Shown here one piece after another: positions 1 to 5,242 of a stretch of DNA of 6,737 bases (positions within the stretch are counted from its first letter, which is position 1; each line of letters opens with the position of its first letter). A model generated the notes under the pieces. It was not told where the DNA came from. It ran no database searches and saw nothing but the letters and a program-made list of their open reading frames with translations. A program made the position numbers and the translations under genes. Source of the stretch: an uncultured Rhodocyclaceae bacterium (GTDB taxonomy: Bacteria > Pseudomonadota > Gammaproteobacteria > Burkholderiales > Rhodocyclaceae); assembly GCA_903950295.1 (NCBI GenBank), contig CAJBAP010000160.1, positions 1 to 6,737 on the forward strand, given 5' to 3'.

Positions 1-1374
1 GCGGCCGGCCGGTTTGGTCGAATCGCCTTCCATGGTCATCAGGTGACCGATGTTGTAGTGGACGGAGATCTTGTCGAGCACCTTGCCTTCGCAGAAGTCC
101 CACTTGGCCACTTGCGAGTCGACATACAGCGAGGTGTAGGCCGTGCAAGGCTTGGAGTCGTACTGCGTATGCAGAGGACCGAGGCCAAGAGATACTTGGG
201 TATGCAGGGTATCCTTCAGGCTGAGCACCGGGATGCCATACGGATCTTTCGATTCGAACTTGCCAGACTTGATGGCGGCCTGGATTTTCTCGAAGGAATA
301 GACGGAGACATGGGTGTCGAGTTTGCCGGCGACGATGATCTTCGTGCCATCCGGGGTCACGTCAACGCCGTGGGGCGACTTCGGCTCGGGAATCAGGAAC
401 AGGATGCCTTCCTTGACGGCGGTCTCGATCATCAGCACATTGTGGCCGTTGATCTTCTTGGCCTTGCCGGCGGCGACCAGTTCGGCCGCTTTCTTCCAGT
501 TGATCACGTGCAGGTAGTCGGTGTCCTTGGCGGAGCAGCCGGCTTCATACGGCGGACGACCCTTCTCGATGCCGCCAACGTAACGCTCGGAACAGAAAGA
601 GTTGGTGAACGACCAGCCTTCAGACGGGCCTTTACCGGCGTCCGACAGATCCTGCCAGTAGGGCGGCAACTCGAGCGAGAAGGACTTGCCAGCCTCGATG
701 CGGCCTTCCTTGCGATCGAACTTCCAGTAGGTCACGCCGCCACGATACTTCTCGTTCATGTCCTCAAGGGGTTGGAACTTCTTGTTTTCCAGCGGGGTCG
801 GGTACTGGGCGGCCTCGATGACGTATTCGGTATTGGTAGTGACGAAGGCGCCGCCGTGCTCGGACTTGAAGATCGGGTTAACCACGATCTGCTTGGTCTC
901 GAAGTCACGCAGATCGATCACGGCGAGGCGCGGGTTGGCCTTGTCGTTGATGAAGAGGAACTGGCCATCGTATTCGCCGTTGGTCTCGGAAATCGCGGGG
1001 TGATGTGTATCGCCCCAAGTGATGTCCTTGCCATCGATTCTGCCCTGATTCAGCACGGCCTTGGAATTCTCGTCGAAACCATAGCCCTGCCAGGGTTCGG
1101 GCGTGAACACACCGATGTATTTCAGGATGCGCATCGAGGGGATGCCATAGACGATAACCTGGCCCGACTGGCCACCGGAGCTAAATGCCACGAACTCGTC
1201 GCGCTTGCCGGTGGGGACGTAGGTCTTGGCGGCTGCCAGCAGATCCTGCTGACTCAGGCTGCGACGCTTCAACACGTCTTGCAGGGTTTCGGCCGACCAG
1301 GCGGTCGTCGCTGCGGCGAGCCCCAAGCCGGCTGCGAGCAGCAGGGTGGTGCTTCGCTGGGTGAATTTTTTCAT
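1..1374 (-). CDS. nosZ: Nitrous oxide reductase NosZ, Sec-type (clade II), C-terminal part missing
   Basis: Periplasmic multicopper enzyme reducing N2O to N2, the last step of denitrification. The reverse strand reads open from an ATG at 1374 to the window edge (458 codons, no stop); the remaining C-terminus lies outside. Residues 1-28 form a Sec signal peptide (MKKFTQRS, hydrophobic core, cut near AWSA/ETLQ) without a twin-arginine motif, which points to the clade II lineage. The beta-propeller shows six of the seven expected CuZ histidines: H124 and H125 in GDTHHP, H173 in SEHGG, H335 in SPHG, H402 in GPLHTQ and H444 in NIGH. The NSFCSERY motif is also present. The seventh CuZ histidine and the CuA cupredoxin domain would be beyond the left edge. 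A GGGAG ribosome-binding site sits 7 bases before the ATG. It is divergent from the copper-chaperone genes and preceded by an FNR-type box. The plus strand opposite has a long open frame, which I regard as a shadow. Confidence 0.97.
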   Translation of the reverse strand, partial: MKKFTQRSTTLLLAAGLGLAAATTAWSAETLQDVLKRRSLSQQDLLAAAKTYVPTGKRDEFVAFSSGGQSGQVIVYGIPSMRILKYIGVFTPEPWQGYGFDENSKAVLNQGRIDGKDITWGDTHHPAISETNGEYDGQFLFINDKANPRLAVIDLRDFETKQIVVNPIFKSEHGGAFVTTNTEYVIEAAQYPTPLENKKFQPLEDMNEKYRGGVTYWKFDRKEGRIEAGKSFSLELPPYWQDLSDAGKGPSEGWSFTNSFCSERYVGGIEKGRPPYEAGCSAKDTDYLHVINWKKAAELVAAGKAKKINGHNVLMIETAVKEGILFLIPEPKSPHGVDVTPDGTKIIVAGKLDTHVSVYSFEKIQAAIKSGKFESKDPYGIPVLSLKDTLHTQVSLGLGPLHTQYDSKPCTAYTSLYVDSQVAKWDFCEGKVLDKISVHYNIGHLMTMEGDSTKPAGR

Positions 1375-1427
1375 AGTTACGCTCCCGGGAAAATTAGGAC
1401 GACTTCAACAACAACCCAAATAATTGC

Positions 1428-1460
1428 TGCGACACAACGCCACTGCGGCAATTTGTCGCA
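1428..1460. repeat. Inverted repeat around the predicted nosZ transcription start
   Basis: Perfect 7-bp arms TGCGACA (1428-1434) and TGTCGCA (1454-1460) with a 19-bp spacer. If nosZ transcription starts near 1455, as the FNR box and -10 geometry suggest, one arm straddles the start site and the other lies about 25 bases downstream. That would make it more like a DNA operator than an RNA hairpin. Function is unknown and chance is possible. Confidence 0.4.
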
Positions 1461-1461
1461 C

Positions 1462-1467
1462 ACTCTA
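1462..1467 (-). promoter_or_regulatory. Predicted -10 hexamer of the nosZ promoter
   Basis: The minus strand reads TAGAGT, which matches TATAAT at four of six positions. Its centre (1464.5) is 32 bp from the centre of the FNR-type box (1496.5), the distance expected when the activator is centred at -41.5. This predicts a start near 1455 and a leader of about 80 nt before the nosZ ATG. No -35 hexamer is needed at class II activator promoters. Confidence 0.5.
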
Positions 1468-1489
1468 TTTCGTCGCCGAGCGCTTATCC

Positions 1490-1503
1490 TTGATCAGAAT
1501 CAA
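1490..1503. promoter_or_regulatory. FNR/ANR/DNR-type binding site between nosZ and the copper operon
   Basis: TTGATCAGAATCAA is a perfect match to the consensus TTGAT-N4-ATCAA recognised by oxygen-sensing FNR/ANR and NO-sensing DNR/NNR regulators; the sequence alone does not say which. It lies in the divergent intergenic region, 116 bp upstream of the nosZ ATG and 59 bp upstream of the plus-strand ATG at 1562. Spacing to a -10-like hexamer is ideal for nosZ. On the plus strand the nearest candidate (AACAAT, 1529-1534) is 35 bp away centre to centre, which is less ideal, so control of the copper operon from this box is possible but weaker. Confidence 0.85.
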
Positions 1504-1561
1504 GAAAGTCGGGTTCCTCCGACGGAAAAACAATGTTCGCCGCGTGATACCTTCGCTTCCC

Positions 1562-2032
1562 ATGCCTGCCAGCAAATCCCTGCTCGTCGATTCGGCCATG
1601 ATCCTCGCCCTGATCCTGATCGGGGTAGTCGGGTACAAGCTCTCGCCGTTGCTGATGCCGAAGGCCGATGTCAGCGCCGCTCCTGATCCGGGTTGCGACC
1701 TGCAACAGGGCACTTGTAGCGCTGTGCTGCCAGAGGGCGGGCGGCTAAGGTTTTCCCTGTCCCCCCGCCCGATCCCGGTGACGGCCCCACTGGAAATGGT
1801 GGTCGAACTGGAGGGTGCGACAGCTGACAAGGTGGCGGTGGACTTCGCCGGTGTCAGCATGAACATGGGGTTCAACCGGCCAAGCCTTGCTCCCGCCGGT
1901 TCCGGCCGGTTCGCGGGCCAGACCACATTGCCGGTCTGTGTCACCGGTCGCATGATCTGGCAGGCAACCGTGCTGATTGAAGCCGGCCGCACCCGCACTG
2001 CGATACCTTTCCGGTTCGAGGCCGGACACTAA
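1562..2032 (+). CDS. Membrane-anchored periplasmic protein of unknown function, next to copper chaperones
   Basis: I do not recognise a named family. With the ATG at 1562 the product is 156 aa: one N-terminal membrane segment (about residues 8-32), then a domain of about 120 residues that should face the periplasm. It carries C45 and C52 (CDLQQGTC), C126 (LPVCVTG) and methionines M100, M102 (SMNMGF) and M131, side chains suited to copper or to a disulfide. Most of the domain reads as alternating hydrophobic beta strands, broadly like FixH/YtkA-type small periplasmic domains; this is an impression, not a match. The frame is open upstream to an ATG at 1424, but that extension would run through the FNR box and has no membrane-protein character. 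A GTG at 1544 is also in frame. No clear ribosome-binding site is visible for any of these starts. It ends 6 bp before the SCO gene, so a role in copper handling for NosZ or an oxidase is inferred from context. Confidence 0.75.
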   Translation: MPASKSLLVDSAMILALILIGVVGYKLSPLLMPKADVSAAPDPGCDLQQGTCSAVLPEGGRLRFSLSPRPIPVTAPLEMVVELEGATADKVAVDFAGVSMNMGFNRPSLAPAGSGRFAGQTTLPVCVTGRMIWQATVLIEAGRTRTAIPFRFEAGH

Positions 2033-2038
2033 ACCAGT

Positions 2039-2641
2039 ATGAGAAAGCTGCTCATCGCCCTCAATGTCCTGCTGGTGCTGGCGATTCTGGGCGTTGCCTT
2101 CTTTTGGCAGCCCGAACTTGAAGAACCGCCACTGCCCGGCAGCTTTGCTGCGCAGCCGACCGGTGGCGACTTCACGCTTGATGGCCCCACGGGCCCGGTC
2201 GCACTGCATGACTTTTCCGGCAAGATCGTCCTGCTGCAATTTGGCTACACCTATTGCCCCGATATCTGCCCGACATCACTCTCGATTCTCGCCCAAGTGC
2301 TTGGTGGCCTGACACCGGCAGAAGTCGCCAAAGTGCAGCCACTGTTCGTCAGTGTCGACCCGGAACGCGACAACGTGGCGCGGCTTGTCGAATACACCAC
2401 GTTCTTTCACCCGGCGATCATCGGCCTGACCGGTCCGGTCGGGCGACTCGCAGAGCTTGCTGGCCGCTATGGTGCCATCTTCGTGCGTCAGGAAAATGCT
2501 TCGGCGGGTGGCTACGTCATCGACCACACTGCCCTGACCTATCTGATCGACAAGAATGGCCGACTTGTCGCCAGCCTGCCGCACGCAACGCCGCCAGAGC
2601 AACTGGCCGTGGAAATTCGTAAATATCTTTCCTCAAACTGA
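2039..2641 (+). CDS. SCO1/SenC/PrrC family copper chaperone
   Basis: Inner-membrane-anchored thioredoxin-fold protein of 200 aa that binds Cu(I)/Cu(II) and helps build CuA centres in cytochrome oxidase or nitrous oxide reductase. Residues 5-22 form the membrane anchor. The family copper motif CPDICP supplies C73 and C77 after the FGYTY strand, and the third ligand is H163 in VIDHTA. VSVDPERD (104-111) and the IDKNGRL strand (170-176) are typical of the family. Length is normal. Only 6 bp separate it from the upstream gene and there is no strong ribosome-binding site, which suggests translational coupling. The neighbouring PCuAC gene and divergent nosZ favour copper supply to NosZ, but an oxidase client cannot be excluded. 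Confidence 0.95.
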   Translation: MRKLLIALNVLLVLAILGVAFFWQPELEEPPLPGSFAAQPTGGDFTLDGPTGPVALHDFSGKIVLLQFGYTYCPDICPTSLSILAQVLGGLTPAEVAKVQPLFVSVDPERDNVARLVEYTTFFHPAIIGLTGPVGRLAELAGRYGAIFVRQENASAGGYVIDHTALTYLIDKNGRLVASLPHATPPEQLAVEIRKYLSSN

Positions 2642-2653
2642 CTGGAGTCCGTC

Positions 2654-3169
2654 ATGAAACTTCCCCCGGTACTTGCCCCTCTCATTTTCGCCAGCCTGAC
2701 TGTCACGGCCCCCATAGTTTTTGCCGCCGGGGTTGCCGACCAGATCAGCGTGGTTGATCCCTATGTACGCATGGCCCCCCCCGGCGCCAAGACCACCGGT
2801 GCTTTCATGGCCATCAAGAATGCCGGCGACAAGGACACGCAGGTAGTCAAGGCCAATGCCACAGTGGCCAGCGTCACCGAGTTGCACAACCACATTAACG
2901 ACAATGGCGTGATGCGCATGCGCCAGGTGAAAGAGATCGCCGTGCCAGCCAAGGGCGAGGCGCAATTGAAGCCCGGCGGCTACCACGTCATGCTGATCGA
3001 CATGAAGTCAGCACTCAAGGAAGGCGAGCACGTCGTTATTACCCTGGGCTTCGCCGATGGCAGCAACAAGGAAGTGCATGCCATTGTGAAGAAGCCAATG
3101 ACCGAGATGCCCAAGGGGCAAATGGGCGGTGGCATGGGCGACATGGACCACAGCAAGATGAAGCACTGA
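2654..3169 (+). CDS. PCuAC periplasmic copper chaperone (DUF461)
   Basis: Soluble periplasmic Cu(I) carrier of 171 aa that works with SCO proteins in CuA maturation. Residues 1-24 form a Sec signal peptide (cut near VFA/AG). The family signature H-x10-M-x21-H-x-M is complete: H78, M89, H111 and M113, the last two within GGYHVML. The C-terminal tail (about 149-171) is rich in Met and His (QMGGGMGDMDHSKMKH), a common secondary copper-binding extension in this family. A GGAG ribosome-binding site (2644-2647) lies 6 bases before the ATG, and the gap from the SCO stop is 12 bp, so the three plus-strand genes look like one operon. Confidence 0.95.
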   Translation: MKLPPVLAPLIFASLTVTAPIVFAAGVADQISVVDPYVRMAPPGAKTTGAFMAIKNAGDKDTQVVKANATVASVTELHNHINDNGVMRMRQVKEIAVPAKGEAQLKPGGYHVMLIDMKSALKEGEHVVITLGFADGSNKEVHAIVKKPMTEMPKGQMGGGMGDMDHSKMKH

Positions 3170-3180
3170 GCGTCAGCTCA
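3167..3180. terminator. Small hairpin at the convergent gene junction, possible weak terminator
   Basis: TGAGC-GTCA-GCTCA gives a perfect 5-bp stem with a 4-base loop. It covers the PCuAC stop codon, the 3-bp gap, and the stop and last codons of the opposite gene. No T-run follows on either strand, so it is not a canonical Rho-independent terminator. It is the only candidate structure where transcription from the two sides must end. Confidence 0.25.
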
Positions 3181-4270
3181 AGATGCGGGCGAGGTGGCGT
3201 GCTGCCGCCTCGCAACCGTCAAAAGTCGGTACTGGCGGGACGGCTGCCTGCAGGCAGGTTTCGAGTGCAGTGCCAAGATTTCCCGTCGCGAGATCTGTTG
3301 CCGTGATGGCTGCATGGCGGGTGTGCTGGTGCAGCCATTCGATCAGGCAGTCTTGCTCTGGCCAGTCATCACGCCGCTGATAAAGCACGGCCGTGCCGTT
3401 GCAGACGGCTTCCGCAAAAGTGCCGTAGCCCGGCTTGGTGACGATGGCATCGACCGAACGCAACAGGTCGGCAAACGCCCAATCGAGCGGCTCGAAGGCG
3501 CTCATGTCGGCGCGCTCTACGCCCCATGAATGGGGCACCAGCCAATGGGTGTTGGCCAGCGTCGGCCAGGACTCGACCGGCAGTCGCGTCGGGATGCCGC
3601 CGAGGGCGACGAGAACGACACGCGTCGTCGTTCCGGCGCGATCATCAGTTGCCGTCCCGCCAGCGCCGACTTTTTTGCGTAGCTCGTTGCCACGCGCTTG
3701 GCCTCGTTGTGCGATGGGGCCGATCTCGATGAGATTGTCGAGTGCGGACATCGGCATCGCTGGGGTGGTGCGCAGGAAAGTTGCACTGCGATAAGCGGTG
3801 AGCATGGCGGTGTGGATCGGTGCAGCCCACGACGCTTTGCCAAAATAGTGAGCAAACAGGTCGGCCCAGTTGAGGGAACACATGGCGACGGCAGGAATGC
3901 CCGCCTGAGCGGCGCCGGCCAGAGGAATGTAGGAAACATTGGCAAACACGACATCGACTTGCAGTTGCTGCAACATCGCGGCATCTGCCGCGACCCGCGT
4001 GGAAAAGTCGGCGCCGGCGGCACGATAAGCCGCCGCAGTTGCCGGCAGGTCGATGGTCAGCGCGTCGACCATCAGATAACCGAAGTCGCTGGCGGCCGCG
4101 ATGTGTTCGAAGGGCGTGTGGATGCGTTGCCGCAATTTATCGAGCGACAGGCCGCTGCGCAGCGTAATGTTCAAAGACGGCAGCAATTCGGACAGACGAT
4201 TGAGCACCGGTGCCGTCTGCGCGAGATGGCCGAAGCCATGTGCGGAAATATCGACGAACAGGTGTGGCAT
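3173..4270 (-). CDS. GT-B-fold glycosyltransferase-like protein, substrate unknown
   Basis: Product of 365 aa from the ATG at 4270; a TTG directly before it (4273) could add one residue (numbering here counts it). The layout is that of a GT-B enzyme. The N-terminal domain opens with a beta strand and a glycine-rich loop (AHGFGH, 11-16). A linker lies near 190-215. The C-terminal domain begins with VVLVALGG (219-226) and carries the nucleotide-sugar motif TKPGYGTFAEA (279-289), then RDDWPEQ (301-307), as in GT28/MurG-like proteins. The HGFGH motif also resembles the glycosyltransferase-like domain ahead of plant arabinokinases. No signal peptide or membrane segment is seen, so it should be cytosolic. 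It starts 21 bp after rsgA and is probably cotranscribed; no clear ribosome-binding site is visible. Three copies of a 24-bp dispersed repeat lie inside it, one making the linker residues KVGAGGTA. Confidence 0.8.
   Translation of the reverse strand: MPHLFVDISAHGFGHLAQTAPVLNRLSELLPSLNITLRSGLSLDKLRQRIHTPFEHIAAASDFGYLMVDALTIDLPATAAAYRAAGADFSTRVAADAAMLQQLQVDVVFANVSYIPLAGAAQAGIPAVAMCSLNWADLFAHYFGKASWAAPIHTAMLTAYRSATFLRTTPAMPMSALDNLIEIGPIAQRGQARGNELRKKVGAGGTATDDRAGTTTRVVLVALGGIPTRLPVESWPTLANTHWLVPHSWGVERADMSAFEPLDWAFADLLRSVDAIVTKPGYGTFAEAVCNGTAVLYQRRDDWPEQDCLIEWLHQHTRHAAITATDLATGNLGTALETCLQAAVPPVPTFDGCEAAARHLARILS
3221..3244 (+). repeat. Dispersed 24-bp repeat, copy A
   Basis: An A-run followed by GTCGGTACTGGCGGGACGGC. 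It differs from copies B and D at two adjacent bases (TA for CG). It lies antisense to the glycosyltransferase gene near its C-terminus, where the gene reads it as AVPPVPTF. Confidence 0.75.
3651..3674 (-). repeat. Dispersed 24-bp repeat, copy B
   Basis: The minus strand reads an A-run (six As) followed by GTCGGCGCTGGCGGGACGGC. It is identical over 24 bases to copy D, about 1.9 kb away in an unrelated gene. It is in sense orientation in the glycosyltransferase, encoding KVGAGGTA in the interdomain linker (201-208). Confidence 0.8.
4003..4024 (+). repeat. Dispersed 24-bp repeat, copy C (degenerate)
   Basis: AAAAGTCGGCGCCGGCGGCA followed by CG. Two substitutions relative to copies B and D over 22 bases, and the last bases have diverged. 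It is antisense to the glycosyltransferase gene, which reads it as RAAGADFS (84-91), a third register. Confidence 0.6.
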
Positions 4271-4273
4271 CAA

Positions 4274-4295
4274 AACGCTATCAGAACGCTATCAG
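4274..4295. repeat. 11-bp tandem duplication across the rsgA stop codon
   Basis: AACGCTATCAG occurs twice head to tail (4274-4284 and 4285-4295). The right copy contains the rsgA stop codon; the left copy fills the space before the downstream glycosyltransferase start, where a ribosome-binding site would normally be. It looks like a recent slippage duplication. Confidence 0.8.
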
Positions 4296-5242
4296 AATGA
4301 TTTGGCCCGGTCACCTTCGCTGGTGATGGTGACGAAGTGCGTCAAGCGCCGCGCGTCGATGGTGCCGGCCGCAATGGCGGCCTTGATGGCGCACCCGGGT
4401 TCGCTTTCATGAAGACAATCGCGAAAGCGGCAGTGGCCAAGATGCGGCACAAATTCCGCGAAGCCCAGTTCGATCTCGCCGCGTGTCAGGTGAGCGAGGC
4501 CGAACTCCTGCAGGCCGGGGGAGTCGATCAATGATCCGCCGCCAGGCAGTTGGTACAGGCGCGCATGCGTCGTCGTGTGCTTGCCGGAATCGAGTGCGGT
4601 GGAGATTTCGCGTGTTGCTGCGCACGCATTGGGTATCAGCACATTGGTAAGCGTGGATTTTCCCATGCCGCTTTGGCCAACCAGTACCGAGACCTGATCG
4701 GACAACCAGGGGGTTAGCGACTGGGCATCGTGAAGTGCGCAAAGTTCGACAACCGGAATGTCGAGTGCGGCAAAAGGTGCCAGCTGCGCGCGCGCGGCAG
4801 GGAGATTCATCGCCAGATCAGCCTTGTTGAGCACGATGACGGCACGCATCTGCTCATGCTGTGCAGCAACCAGGGTGCGCGAAATCAGTTCATCCGAAAA
4901 ACCCGGTTCGGTGGCGACGACCAGGACGATTTGTGTCGCATTGGCGGCGATGAGTTTTTGCTTCCACTGATCACTGCGATACAGCAGCGAGCGACGTGGC
5001 GCATGGCCGAGAATCTGTGCCTCGCTGTCGTGGAATGGGCCGAGCATGACGCGATCGCCGCAGGCATAGGGGCTTTTCTTGCCACGCGGAATGCCATTGA
5101 TGCGGCGACCGTCCGCGTCATCATCCAGCACAATCTCGTAGTGTCGGCCGAACGCGGCGACAATAGTGCCGAGGGTGCCAGCGGTGCCAGCGGTGCCAGC
5201 GGTGCCGACGGTGCCAGTGGTGTTGGTGTTTTGTGTTGTCAC
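4292..5242 (-). CDS. rsgA: Ribosome small subunit GTPase RsgA (YjeQ/EngC)
   Basis: Circularly permuted GTPase that checks late 30S subunit maturation; 316 aa, cytosolic. After an unusual N-terminal repeat (residues 9-26), the OB-fold domain starts at GTIVAAFGRHYEI. The GTPase motifs come in the permuted order NKAD (139-142, G4), GQSGMGKST (189-197, P-loop), KHTTTH (221-226) and DSPG (240-243, G3). The C-terminal zinc knuckle uses C271, C276, H278 and C284. All family signatures are intact. The start is GTG at 5242; its GTGA overlaps the TGA stop of the upstream protease gene, implying translational coupling. No ATG or GTG occurs between it and the OB fold, which supports this start. E. coli also has rsgA next to a divergent orn, and here the protease lies between them. 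Confidence 0.96.
   Translation of the reverse strand: MTTQNTNTTGTVGTAGTAGTAGTLGTIVAAFGRHYEIVLDDDADGRRINGIPRGKKSPYACGDRVMLGPFHDSEAQILGHAPRRSLLYRSDQWKQKLIAANATQIVLVVATEPGFSDELISRTLVAAQHEQMRAVIVLNKADLAMNLPAARAQLAPFAALDIPVVELCALHDAQSLTPWLSDQVSVLVGQSGMGKSTLTNVLIPNACAATREISTALDSGKHTTTHARLYQLPGGGSLIDSPGLQEFGLAHLTRGEIELGFAEFVPHLGHCRFRDCLHESEPGCAIKAAIAAGTIDARRLTHFVTITSEGDRAKSF
5166..5219. repeat. 9-bp tandem repeat in the 5' end of rsgA
   Basis: GTGCC recurs with an exact 9-bp period at 5166, 5175, 5184, 5193, 5202 and 5211, with a decayed seventh unit at 5220. The commonest unit is GTGCCAGCG. On the coding strand it makes a Gly-Thr-Ala/Val/Leu repeat ahead of the RsgA OB fold. Gain or loss of units keeps the reading frame. 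Confidence 0.9.

Noticed and set aside
1508..1523. GTCGG-GTTCCT-CCGAC hairpin and AAAGTCGG...GACGG similarity to the dispersed repeat
   Set aside because: The stem is only 5 bp, and the resemblance to the repeat is confined to the ends, with the middle unrelated. Probably chance.
1424..1561. Upstream extension of the first copper-operon gene to the ATG at 1424
   Set aside because: The extension would cover the FNR box and the nosZ promoter, and adds basic residues with no signal or domain. The start at 1562 places the membrane segment at the N-terminus as expected.
43..1686. Long plus-strand open frame of 547 codons opposite nosZ
   Set aside because: It is antisense to an unmistakable nosZ that fills the reverse strand, and its product has no recognisable features. 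It is a shadow caused by GC-rich codon use.
4083..4098. AAGTCGCTGGCGGCC as a fifth repeat copy
   Set aside because: It needs a 3-bp deletion to align and lacks the conserved GGGACGGC end, so it is too weak to count in GC-rich coding DNA.
3698..4300. Plus-strand open frame of 200 codons opposite the glycosyltransferase
   Set aside because: It is fully antisense to a gene with clear GT-B motifs and has no recognisable domain.
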